In this document: piece after piece, positions 54,210 to 62,956 of the stretch
Numbering within the stretch: the stretch's first letter is position 1
Layout: the number at the start of each line of letters is the position of its first letter
The notes under the pieces: generated by a model
Seen by the model: the letters and a program-made list of their open reading frames with translations, nothing else
Database searches by the model: none
What the model was told of the DNA's origin: nothing
NCBI GenBank assembly: GCA_913063405.1
Contig: CAJXZB010000006.1
Location: forward strand, 1-64,000
Length of the DNA: 64,000 bases
Direction: 5' to 3'
From: an uncultured Ulvibacter sp.
GTDB taxonomy: Bacteria; Bacteroidota; Bacteroidia; Flavobacteriales; Flavobacteriaceae
Translations under genes and position numbers: made by a program

Positions 54210-55505
54210 ATGAAAAAGGTGAATTTCCGAAATCTACCCTCACAATTGTCACTTCTTTTGTTAGCTGTAACGCTAACTTTTTCAACTACCTTATTCTCAC
54301 AAGATGCGGCTGCCGAAACTGGTGGTGCAGATGCTGTTGCAGGAAAGGCGTTGTTTAACGCAAATTGTGCTGCTTGTCATAAATTAGATAAGAAAGCAAC
54401 TGGGCCTGCACTTCGTGGTGTTGTCGATAAGTATGACCAAGCTTGGTTATACAGTTGGATTAAGGACAGTCAAGGGATGGTTAAATCTGGAGATGCAACG
54501 GCTGTTGTATTGTTCGCAGAGAATAACAACTCAGTAATGACTTCTTTCCCTGCTTTAAGTAATGGGGATATCGATAATATTTTAGCTTATACAAGCACGC
54601 CTCCTCCATCTCCACCCCCTCCGATAGAAGTAGCTGGTGGTGGTAATGGAACTGGTGATGGCGTTTCAAACAATATTATTTTAGCGGCCTTGGCATTAGT
54701 GTTCCTATTGCTAGTTGCCATGTTGTTCTTAGTTACAGGAACATTAAAGAAAATTGCCTCTGCTAACGGAGTTGATTATCCAGTAAAAGAAAAAGGACTT
54801 CCAATCTGGAAAGTATTTGTTCAAAACCAATTCTTAGTGATGGTGTGCTCTATTTTCTTATTGTTGGCTTCAGCTTACTTCGCTTACGGTTATGTAATGC
54901 AAGTAGGGGTGGATCAAGGATACGCACCTGTGCAGCCTATTCACTTTTCGCATAAAATTCACGCTGGTGACAATAAAGTAGATTGTAACTACTGTCACTC
55001 TTCAGCTAGAAAAAGTAAAACATCTGGAATACCTTCATTGAATGTTTGTATGAACTGTCATAAGAATATTGCTGACTACAACGGTGAAGAAGATGCTGCG
55101 AATGGATATGATAAAGCTTTCTACGATGGTGAGATTGCAAAACTATACGATGCTGCCGGATGGGATGTAGATGAGCAAAAGTATACAGGTGAAACGAAAC
55201 CAGTAAAATGGACTCGTATCCATAACCTGCCTGATTTTGCATACTTCAATCACTCACAGCACGTAACGGTAGCAGGAGTTGATTGTCAAAAATGTCACGG
55301 TCCTGTTGAGGAAATGGAAATTGTTGAACAGTTTGCACCGCTTACTATGGGCTGGTGTATAAATTGTCATAGAGAGACCAATGTTGATCTTAAAGGAAAT
55401 GAATACTACGAGAAAATTCACGAAGAACTTTCTAAGAAGTATGGAGTTGACAAATTAACAATCGCTCAAATGGGTGGATTGGAATGTGGTAAATGTCACT
55501 ATTAA
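54210..55505 (+). CDS. actA: Alternative complex III multiheme cytochrome ActA
   Basis: A 431-aa exported cytochrome with six CxxCH heme sites. One is in an N-terminal mono-heme domain (CAACH near residue 54). Five are in the C-terminal class III-type part (CNYCH, CMNCH, CQKCH, CINCH, CGKCH). A Pro-rich linker and two membrane segments (about 150-175 and 205-230) lie between. Classical ActA is pentaheme, so the N-terminal domain is an added electron-transfer module. It opens the act operon, whose complex oxidises menaquinol and passes electrons to cytochrome c or directly to the oxidase. Confidence 0.9.
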   Translation: MKKVNFRNLPSQLSLLLLAVTLTFSTTLFSQDAAAETGGADAVAGKALFNANCAACHKLDKKATGPALRGVVDKYDQAWLYSWIKDSQGMVKSGDATAVVLFAENNNSVMTSFPALSNGDIDNILAYTSTPPPSPPPPIEVAGGGNGTGDGVSNNIILAALALVFLLLVAMLFLVTGTLKKIASANGVDYPVKEKGLPIWKVFVQNQFLVMVCSIFLLLASAYFAYGYVMQVGVDQGYAPVQPIHFSHKIHAGDNKVDCNYCHSSARKSKTSGIPSLNVCMNCHKNIADYNGEEDAANGYDKAFYDGEIAKLYDAAGWDVDEQKYTGETKPVKWTRIHNLPDFAYFNHSQHVTVAGVDCQKCHGPVEEMEIVEQFAPLTMGWCINCHRETNVDLKGNEYYEKIHEELSKKYGVDKLTIAQMGGLECGKCHY

Positions 55506-55533
55506 AAAATTAAAGTTAATTACAAGTAACAAT

Positions 55534-58500
55534 ATGGCATCAAACAAGAAATACTGGAAAAGTGTTGAAGAGCTGAACGAAAACAGTTCGATTGTTGAGA
55601 CGCTGCAACAAAACGAATTTGTAGAGCCAATACCTACAGATGAGTTTTTAGGCGATAAAGAAACCCTTGAGGCTTCATCAACAACACGTCGTGATTTCTT
55701 AAAGTACGTTGGATTTACAACAGCTGCAGCTTCTTTGGCTGCCTGTGAAGGTCCCGTTATTAAGTCTATTCCTTATGTGGTAGCGCCAGATGAGATTGTT
55801 CCTGGAGTTGCTAATTACTACGCTTCAACAATTGCAGATGGTTTTGATTTTGCCAATATATTGGTAAAAACTCGTGAAGGGCGTCCAATTAAGATTGAGC
55901 GCAACGACTTGTCAACTAATGGAGGTGTAAATGCACGTGTGCAAGCTTCTGTATTGTCTTTATATGATAAGAATAGATTGCAAGCACCCTTAGTAGATGG
56001 CGCGGAAGTTTCTTGGTCTGATTTTGATGTTGCTGTTGCTAAGAAAATGACTGAAATGTCTGGAAAAGATGTTGTGCTATTAACACAGACATTTGCCAGT
56101 CCTTCTACTTCAAAATTAATAAAGGAATTCACTACAAAGTACCCTAATGTACGTCACGTAGTTTATGATACTGTGTCTTCTTCGGAAGCACTTGATGCTT
56201 TTCAAAGTGTCAATGGAATGCGTGCATTAGCGGATTATGATTTCTCTAAAGCTGAAGTAATTGTTTCAGTTGGTGCTGATTTCCTTGGAGATTGGCAAGG
56301 TGGAGGATATGATGCAGGTTATGCAAAGAGTCGTGTCCCTAAGAATGGAAAGATGTCTCGTCACATTCAGTTTGAGTCGAATATGAGTCTTTCGGGTGCA
56401 AACGCTGATAAGCGTGTGCCTGTTACTCCAACGCAGCAATTGCAGATTGTAAAAGCCTTGACTAATGATGGAAGCCTTTCAGGTTTACCAGACGATGTTC
56501 AAGGAGCGGTTCAGAATGCAAAAGCACAACTCAAAAAAGCTGGAAGCAATGGGGTTGTAATAACTGGATTGCCAGATGTTACTGCTCAAAAAATGGTGCT
56601 TGAATGTAATGAAGGAAGTGCGGTAATAGATGCTGCTCATCCAAGAATGGTTCGTCAAGGGAATACGGCTGAAGTGCTTCGTGCAATGAATGGTGTTGTT
56701 TCTGGAACGGTCAAAGGAATGATTACCGTAGGTGTAGATCCCGTGTATTCTTTTCCTAATAATAAAGCATTCACTGAAGCATATAAGAATTTAGAAATGT
56801 CGCTTGCCTTCTCAATGAAGAACGATGCGACTGCTGCTGCTTCAAAAATGGTTGCTGCTACACCTCACTATTTAGAGTCTTGGGGTGATGCACAATTAAA
56901 GAAAGGCACTTTCAGTTTAATACAGCCAACAATTCGTCCATTGTTTAATACGCGTCAGTTTCAAGACTGTCTGTTGGGTTGGACTGGAAATAATAACAAA
57001 TATTACGATTATATAAAAGATACTTGGACTTCAGTTTTAGGCGGAAGTTCTTGGAATAAAGCTTTAGAGGCTGGTGTCTTCACAAGTGCTGCGGAATTAG
57101 AGATGGAAGTTATCCCTACTCTTGAAGGACAGGGAGAAATGGAAAGTTCTTCAAGCCACGGAGCTATGTCAGCAACGAATCAAGGTGGATTTGAGCTTAC
57201 CCTTTATGCGAAAACTGGTATGGGTGATGGACAACAGGCAAATAACCCTTGGTTGCAAGAAATGCCAGATCCAATAACACGTACTTCTTGGGATAACTAT
57301 ATTACTGTTTCTGCGGCAGATGCTGCGGAGATGGGTCTAGAAAATAGCCATGTTGCAAATGGAGGATTAAATGGAAGCTACGTAAATGTAAAAGCTGGCG
57401 ATGTAATAGTAGAAAATGTTCCTGTTTTAATTCAGCCAGGACAGGCTAAAGGTTCTGTTGGACTAGCATTGGGTTATGGAAAAACCGCTGCCATTCAGGA
57501 AGAAATGCAGACAGGAGTAAATGCCTATGCGCTTTACAATAACTTTTCTACGGTACAGAATGTGACCTTGGAGAAAGTTGGAGGGAAGCACGAATTTGCT
57601 TGTGTTCAATTGCACAATACTATGATGGGAAGAGATATCATTCGTGAGACTTCCCTTGAGGTATTCAATACGAAAGACGTTCAAGAATGGAACCCTGTTC
57701 TTTTTGTTTCTAAAGATCACCAGGAGATTCCTATTACATCTCCAGATGCGGATTTATGGGAGTCATTCGATCGTTCAATTGGACATCACTTTAACTTATC
57801 CATAGATTTAAATGCTTGTACTGGTTGTGGTGCTTGTGTTATTGCTTGTCACGCAGAGAATAATGTTCCTGTTGTTGGTAAGGAAGAAGTACGTAAGAGT
57901 CGTGATATGCACTGGTTGCGTATTGATAGATATTACTCGAGTGTAGAATCATTTAAAGGAGATTCAGAGAAAAAAGAAAACATCTCTGGATTAGGTAGTT
58001 CGCTTTCAGATTTTGGAGCGATGGAAAACCCTTCAGATAATCCACAAGTAGCGTTCCAGCCTGTAATGTGTCAGCATTGTAATCACGCTCCTTGTGAGAC
58101 TGTGTGTCCAGTAGCTGCAACATCGCACGGTCGTCAAGGACAAAACCATATGGCGTATAACCGTTGTGTAGGCACAAGATATTGTGCGAACAACTGTCCT
58201 TATAAAGTACGTCGTTTTAATTGGTTCTTGTACAACGAGAATGATGAGTTTGATTACCATATGAACAATGACCTTGGTAGAATGGTGCTTAACCCAGATG
58301 TGGTTGTACGTTCTCGTGGGGTTATGGAAAAATGTTCTATGTGTATTCAGAAAACACAGAAAACAATTTTGGATGCGAAGCGTGACGGTAGAGCTGTAAA
58401 AGATAATGAGTTCCAAACAGCCTGTTCAATGGCCTGTGATAAAGGAGCAATGGTCTTTGGAGATATAAATGATCATGGTAGCCAAATATATACAGAGAAA

Positions 58501-58593
58501 AAAGATAATAGAATGTATCACTTGTTAGAAGCAGTAGGGACAAAACCTAATGTGTTTTATCAGACTAAAGTGAGAAATTCAAAAGAAGTTTAG
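55534..58593 (+). CDS. actB: Alternative complex III iron-sulfur subunit ActB
   Basis: A 1019-aa peripheral subunit related to molybdopterin oxidoreductases fused to a ferredoxin-like domain. A Tat-type motif (TTRRDFLKY) is at residues 51-59. The Fe-S cysteines occur in four groups: ACTGCGACVIACHAE near 759, CQHCNHAPCETVCP near 846, CVGTRYCANNCPYK near 877, and CSMCIQ near 934. This is typical of three 4Fe-4S and one 3Fe-4S clusters. The start is the ATG at 55534; an earlier start inside actA would misplace the Tat motif. Confidence 0.92.
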   Translation: MASNKKYWKSVEELNENSSIVETLQQNEFVEPIPTDEFLGDKETLEASSTTRRDFLKYVGFTTAAASLAACEGPVIKSIPYVVAPDEIVPGVANYYASTIADGFDFANILVKTREGRPIKIERNDLSTNGGVNARVQASVLSLYDKNRLQAPLVDGAEVSWSDFDVAVAKKMTEMSGKDVVLLTQTFASPSTSKLIKEFTTKYPNVRHVVYDTVSSSEALDAFQSVNGMRALADYDFSKAEVIVSVGADFLGDWQGGGYDAGYAKSRVPKNGKMSRHIQFESNMSLSGANADKRVPVTPTQQLQIVKALTNDGSLSGLPDDVQGAVQNAKAQLKKAGSNGVVITGLPDVTAQKMVLECNEGSAVIDAAHPRMVRQGNTAEVLRAMNGVVSGTVKGMITVGVDPVYSFPNNKAFTEAYKNLEMSLAFSMKNDATAAASKMVAATPHYLESWGDAQLKKGTFSLIQPTIRPLFNTRQFQDCLLGWTGNNNKYYDYIKDTWTSVLGGSSWNKALEAGVFTSAAELEMEVIPTLEGQGEMESSSSHGAMSATNQGGFELTLYAKTGMGDGQQANNPWLQEMPDPITRTSWDNYITVSAADAAEMGLENSHVANGGLNGSYVNVKAGDVIVENVPVLIQPGQAKGSVGLALGYGKTAAIQEEMQTGVNAYALYNNFSTVQNVTLEKVGGKHEFACVQLHNTMMGRDIIRETSLEVFNTKDVQEWNPVLFVSKDHQEIPITSPDADLWESFDRSIGHHFNLSIDLNACTGCGACVIACHAENNVPVVGKEEVRKSRDMHWLRIDRYYSSVESFKGDSEKKENISGLGSSLSDFGAMENPSDNPQVAFQPVMCQHCNHAPCETVCPVAATSHGRQGQNHMAYNRCVGTRYCANNCPYKVRRFNWFLYNENDEFDYHMNNDLGRMVLNPDVVVRSRGVMEKCSMCIQKTQKTILDAKRDGRAVKDNEFQTACSMACDKGAMVFGDINDHGSQIYTEKKDNRMYHLLEAVGTKPNVFYQTKVRNSKEV

Positions 58594-58618
58594 ACTAACT
58601 AAGAAATAGTATATAAAT

Positions 58619-60340
58619 ATGGCGTCGCATTACGAAGCACCTATTAGAAGACCCTTAGTTATAGGAGATAAAAGCTACCACGATGTAACTGTGGATGTGG
58701 CTGCTCCTGTGGAAGGCAAAGCAAATAAATCCTGGTGGATAGTTTTTACCATTGCCTTGGTTGCCTTTTTGTGGGGGATTGGTTGTATTATTTACACCAT
58801 TTCCACTGGAATTGGAGTTTGGGGACTTAACAAAACAGTGGGCTGGGCCTGGGATATTACCAACTTCGTTTGGTGGGTAGGTATTGGTCACGCGGGAACA
58901 CTGATTTCTGCAGTACTACTATTATTCCGTCAAAAGTGGAGAATGGCAATTAACCGTTCTGCTGAAGCAATGACGATATTCTCGGTTATTCAAGCAGGAT
59001 TGTTCCCTATTATTCACATGGGAAGACCATGGTTAGGATACTGGGTATTGCCTATTCCAAATCAGTTTGGTTCGTTATGGGTAAACTTTAACTCACCATT
59101 ACTTTGGGATGTATTTGCGATTTCAACCTATCTTTCTGTTTCATTAGTATTCTGGTGGACAGGATTGTTACCAGATTTTGCAATGATTCGCGATAGAGCT
59201 GTTACTCCGTTTACGAAGAGAATATATAGCATTTTATCCTTCGGATGGAGTGGACGAGCTAAAGATTGGCAACGATTTGAAGAAGTATCGTTGGTATTGG
59301 CTGGATTAGCTACACCACTTGTACTTTCTGTGCATACTATTGTATCATTTGACTTTGCTACTTCGGTAATTCCAGGATGGCACACCACTATTTTCCCGCC
59401 CTATTTCGTTGCGGGAGCGATCTTCTCTGGATTCGCAATGGTGAACACCTTATTGATTATTATGCGTAAGGTTTCCAAATTGGAGAACTATATTACGATA
59501 CAACATATTGAATTGATGAACATTGTAATTATGCTTACAGGTTCTATTGTTGGGGTCGCATATATGACCGAGCTCTTTATTGCTTGGTATTCTGGTGTTG
59601 AATACGAACAATATGCATTCCTTAACAGAGCAACAGGACCATATTGGTGGGCGTATTGGGCAATGATGAGTTGTAATGTGTTTTCACCTCAGTTTATGTG
59701 GTTTAAAAAATTACGTACGAGTATCATGTTCTCTTTCTTTATTTCAATTGTAGTAAACATTGGAATGTGGTTTGAACGATTTGTAATTATTGTCACTTCA
59801 TTGCACCGTGATTACCTTCCTTCATCTTGGACAATGTTCCAGCCAACATTTGTTGATATAGGAATCTTTATTGGGACCATTGGATTCTTCTTTGTGTTAT
59901 TTTTATTATACGCAAGAACATTCCCAGTGATCGCTCAAGCAGAGGTTAAATCTATTCTGAAAGGTTCGGGAGAGAAGTACAAAAAATTACGTGCAGAGCA
60001 TGGTGATGATGTAAAGCATTATGATCAAGTTGTTTCTTCAGTTAAAACTAAGGTGCCTTCCGAAGTAAAAGATGCTGGAGATCAATTAGGAAGTTTGATG
60101 AGTAAGCTTGGAGCATTTGACCTTGCCACTCAAACACAAGATGACCTTAAGTTGATTAGCGGAGTTGGACCAAAAATGGAAGATAAACTGCATCAACTTG
60201 GAATCTACACTTTTGAACAAGTTAGTAGAATGACTGATACTGAATACGATTTATTGGATAGCATAGTTGGCGAATTCCCAGGAAGGGCAAAACGTGATGA
60301 CTGGGCTGGACAAGCATCAAAACTTAAAAACAACTCCTAG
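58619..60340 (+). CDS. actC: Alternative complex III NrfD-like subunit ActC with HhH tail
   Basis: A 573-aa integral membrane subunit with about ten helices of the NrfD/PsrC family, which bind quinol (for example WWVGIGHAGTLISA near 82-95 and LMNIVIMLTGSIVGVAYM near 299). After residue ~470 comes a soluble tail ending in a helix-hairpin-helix-like domain (LISGVGPKMEDKLHQLGIYT near 510-529, DDWAGQA near 560). That domain is more familiar at the C-terminus of ribosomal L21 in Bacteroidota. Its role on a respiratory subunit is unclear. Confidence 0.92.
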   Translation: MASHYEAPIRRPLVIGDKSYHDVTVDVAAPVEGKANKSWWIVFTIALVAFLWGIGCIIYTISTGIGVWGLNKTVGWAWDITNFVWWVGIGHAGTLISAVLLLFRQKWRMAINRSAEAMTIFSVIQAGLFPIIHMGRPWLGYWVLPIPNQFGSLWVNFNSPLLWDVFAISTYLSVSLVFWWTGLLPDFAMIRDRAVTPFTKRIYSILSFGWSGRAKDWQRFEEVSLVLAGLATPLVLSVHTIVSFDFATSVIPGWHTTIFPPYFVAGAIFSGFAMVNTLLIIMRKVSKLENYITIQHIELMNIVIMLTGSIVGVAYMTELFIAWYSGVEYEQYAFLNRATGPYWWAYWAMMSCNVFSPQFMWFKKLRTSIMFSFFISIVVNIGMWFERFVIIVTSLHRDYLPSSWTMFQPTFVDIGIFIGTIGFFFVLFLLYARTFPVIAQAEVKSILKGSGEKYKKLRAEHGDDVKHYDQVVSSVKTKVPSEVKDAGDQLGSLMSKLGAFDLATQTQDDLKLISGVGPKMEDKLHQLGIYTFEQVSRMTDTEYDLLDSIVGEFPGRAKRDDWAGQASKLKNNS

Positions 60341-60342
60341 AT

Positions 60343-60879
60343 ATGGCATCGAAAGTGATTCACGCTATTTATAATGACGACGATATCTTAATGCAGGCCG
60401 TTAAAGAAGTTCGTGCTGAAAAATATCATATTGAGGAAGTATATACTCCTTTTCCGGTTCACGGACTGGACAAGGTAATGGGATTGGAGCCTACACGTAT
60501 TGCAATTACTTCTTTTATGTATGGATTGGTAGGTTTGGCCGTTGCAATTACAATGATGAATTTCATTATGATTGAAGATTGGCCACAAGACATTGGTGGT
60601 AAGCCGAGCTTTAGCTACATAGAGAATATGCCGGCTTTTGTGCCTATTATGTTTGAGCTCACAGTATTCTTTGCGGCGCATTTAATGGTAATTACTTTTT
60701 ATATGCGAAGTAAATTATGGCCATTTAAGAAAGCTGAAAACCCTGATGTTAGAACTACTGATGACCATTTCCTAATGGCTGTGGATACAGGACATCACGA
60801 TGCAGAGGAAGTTGCAAACTTCTTACGTGGAACAGGAGCGATCGAAATTAGTTTAATTGATAAGGACGAAGATCATTAA
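60343..60879 (+). CDS. actD: Alternative complex III subunit ActD (DUF3341)
   Basis: A 178-aa protein with the DUF3341 layout: a soluble N-terminus (YNDDDILMQAVKEVRAE), two membrane helices (about 53-75 and 98-122), and a His/Asp-rich C-terminus (DDHFLMAVDTGHHDAEE). It starts 2 bases after actC and ends just before actE. Confidence 0.92.
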   Translation: MASKVIHAIYNDDDILMQAVKEVRAEKYHIEEVYTPFPVHGLDKVMGLEPTRIAITSFMYGLVGLAVAITMMNFIMIEDWPQDIGGKPSFSYIENMPAFVPIMFELTVFFAAHLMVITFYMRSKLWPFKKAENPDVRTTDDHFLMAVDTGHHDAEEVANFLRGTGAIEISLIDKDEDH

Positions 60880-60880
60880 T

Positions 60881-61528
60881 ATGAGAAATATTGTAAAGAT
60901 AGCAGTTGTTGTTATAGCTTCATTTAGCTTGGTTTCTTGTTTTAATAAAAACAAGCCGAACTTTCAGTTTATGCCTAATATGTATGAACCAGTGAGTTAT
61001 GAGACTTATGGTGATTATGAAGTGTTTCCAAATAGAATGGAGGCTATGCATCCTGTAGAAGGTACAATTCCTCGCGGATGGCAACCTTACGATTATCCAA
61101 ATACAACAGAAGGATTGGAATTGGCACGTACCAATTTAAAAAACCCTTTGGAAGTAACAGAAGCGAATTTAAAAGCAGGATCTGAGTTATATGCAATTTA
61201 CTGTGCAGTATGTCATGGTGATAAGGGTGCAGGACAAGGGATTCTTGTAAAACGCGAAAAGTTCTTAGGAATACCAAGTTATGCAGATGCTGGAAGAGAT
61301 ATTACTGAAGGAGGAGTTTACCACGTGCAGATGTTTGGTTTGAACTCAATGGGTTCATATGCATCTCAAACCAATGAATTAGAGAGATGGCAAATTACGC
61401 AACACGTAATGAATTTAAAAGCTGCTCTAAAAGGAGAACCATTATTGATACCTGTTGCACCGGCAGCGGTTGAAACTATGGTTGCTGAAGAAGTTGGGCA
61501 ACCAGCCGGAAATTCAGAAGAACACTAA
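60881..61528 (+). CDS. actE: Alternative complex III monoheme cytochrome ActE
   Basis: A 215-aa lipoprotein cytochrome with signal and lipobox (SFSLVSC, Cys18). There is one heme c site (CAVCHGDKGAGQG near 107-119), and the axial Met is probably in MFGLNSMGSY. The ATG at 60881 follows the actD stop by one base; an earlier in-frame start inside actD would spoil the lipoprotein signal. It takes electrons from ActA/ActB. Confidence 0.92.
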   Translation: MRNIVKIAVVVIASFSLVSCFNKNKPNFQFMPNMYEPVSYETYGDYEVFPNRMEAMHPVEGTIPRGWQPYDYPNTTEGLELARTNLKNPLEVTEANLKAGSELYAIYCAVCHGDKGAGQGILVKREKFLGIPSYADAGRDITEGGVYHVQMFGLNSMGSYASQTNELERWQITQHVMNLKAALKGEPLLIPVAPAAVETMVAEEVGQPAGNSEEH

Positions 61529-61557
61529 TTAAGGAATAATAGAGAATAGCTAAAGAT

Positions 61558-62931
61558 ATGTATACGCTACCTAGTAAATTAAGACTTTTTGCGATTGTTT
61601 TTATGGTGATTGGTGCCATTGGTATCGTTTCAGGTTTTCTGTCGGCTCCAAGTAGTACTGCCGAAGTTAAAGAAATGATGGCTGCACATGGAGATGGTCA
61701 TGGTGCCGAGGCATCTCACGGAGAAACAAACAACTCGCATGGAGAAGCTCATAACGAATCTGAAGCTGCGTCTCAGGCTGTGCCTGGAGAAGGTCAGAGC
61801 GAAGATGCACACGGAAGTGAAGAAGAGCATTTGGAACATACCCTGCATCAAATGCAAAATAGACCTTGGTCTGCCTTGTACATTGCTTGTTTCTTTTTCT
61901 TTATGATTGCGTTAGGTTGTTTGGCTTTTTATGCAATTCAATTTGCTGCGCAGGCAGGTTGGTCTCCAGTATTGTTTAGAGTAATGGAAGCAATAACCGC
62001 TTACCTTGTTCCTGGAGGAATTATTATGTTCGTTCTTTTGGCTATGTCTGGAGTGCTTCATATGAACCATATTTTTGTCTGGAATGATGCTGAAGTAGTT
62101 GCTCACGACAAATTATTACAGGGAAAAGCAGGATGGTTAAATGGTACTGCAATGTTAATTAGAGCCGCAATCTTCTTAGGGGGTTGGTTGTTGTATCGTC
62201 ATTTTGCCGTTAAGTTTTCAAGAAATAGTGATAACGAAACAGATAACAGATGGTTTAAGAAAAGTTTCAAAATATCTGCAGGTTTCTTAGTATTCTTTAT
62301 TTATACAGAATCGATGATGTCTTGGGATTGGTTGATGAGTTTTGATCCGCACTGGTTTAGTACTTTGTACGGATGGTATGTATTTGCAGGAATGATGGTT
62401 TGCGCCATTACTACAATAGCCATAATTACAATCTATCTAAAATCTAAGGGATATCTCGAGTTTGTAAATGACAGCCATATTCATGATTTAGGAAAGTTTA
62501 TGTTTGGGTTTAGTATTTTCTGGACCTACTTATGGTTCTCACAGTTTATGTTGATTTGGTATGCAAACATTCCAGAGGAGGTAACATACTTTGTAACAAG
62601 AATAGAGCAATTTAAATTACCTTTCTTCGGAATGGTTGCAATGAACTTTATCTTCCCAGTGTTGTTGCTTATGAATAGTGATTACAAGCGAGTAAACTGG
62701 TTTATTGTATTAACTGGAATTGTAATTCTTGCTGGACACTATATTGATATATTCGTTATGGTGATGCCTGGTACCGTAGGAAATTCTTGGTATATCGGAA
62801 TACCAGAATTAGGAGCTCTTTGCTTTTTCTTTGGATTGTTTATTTATGTGGTGTTTACAGCACTCACGAAAGCACCATTATTGGTGAAAAACAATCCGTT
62901 TGTTAAAGAGAGTAAGCAATATCATTATTAA
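61558..62931 (+). CDS. actF: Alternative complex III membrane subunit ActF
   Basis: A 457-aa NrfD-like membrane protein with about ten helices and no heme motif. Between helix 1 and helix 2 lies a ~60-residue His/Glu/Ser-rich loop (AHGDGHGAEASHGE ... HLEHTLHQM, about residues 40-97). It could bind metal ions such as copper or zinc; this is inference. It is the last act gene, 25 bases before coxB, as in other Bacteroidota where the complex joins the oxidase. Confidence 0.9.
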   Translation: MYTLPSKLRLFAIVFMVIGAIGIVSGFLSAPSSTAEVKEMMAAHGDGHGAEASHGETNNSHGEAHNESEAASQAVPGEGQSEDAHGSEEEHLEHTLHQMQNRPWSALYIACFFFFMIALGCLAFYAIQFAAQAGWSPVLFRVMEAITAYLVPGGIIMFVLLAMSGVLHMNHIFVWNDAEVVAHDKLLQGKAGWLNGTAMLIRAAIFLGGWLLYRHFAVKFSRNSDNETDNRWFKKSFKISAGFLVFFIYTESMMSWDWLMSFDPHWFSTLYGWYVFAGMMVCAITTIAIITIYLKSKGYLEFVNDSHIHDLGKFMFGFSIFWTYLWFSQFMLIWYANIPEEVTYFVTRIEQFKLPFFGMVAMNFIFPVLLLMNSDYKRVNWFIVLTGIVILAGHYIDIFVMVMPGTVGNSWYIGIPELGALCFFFGLFIYVVFTALTKAPLLVKNNPFVKESKQYHY

Positions 62932-62956
62932 TTAATTATTTAGAAGACAGATAACG

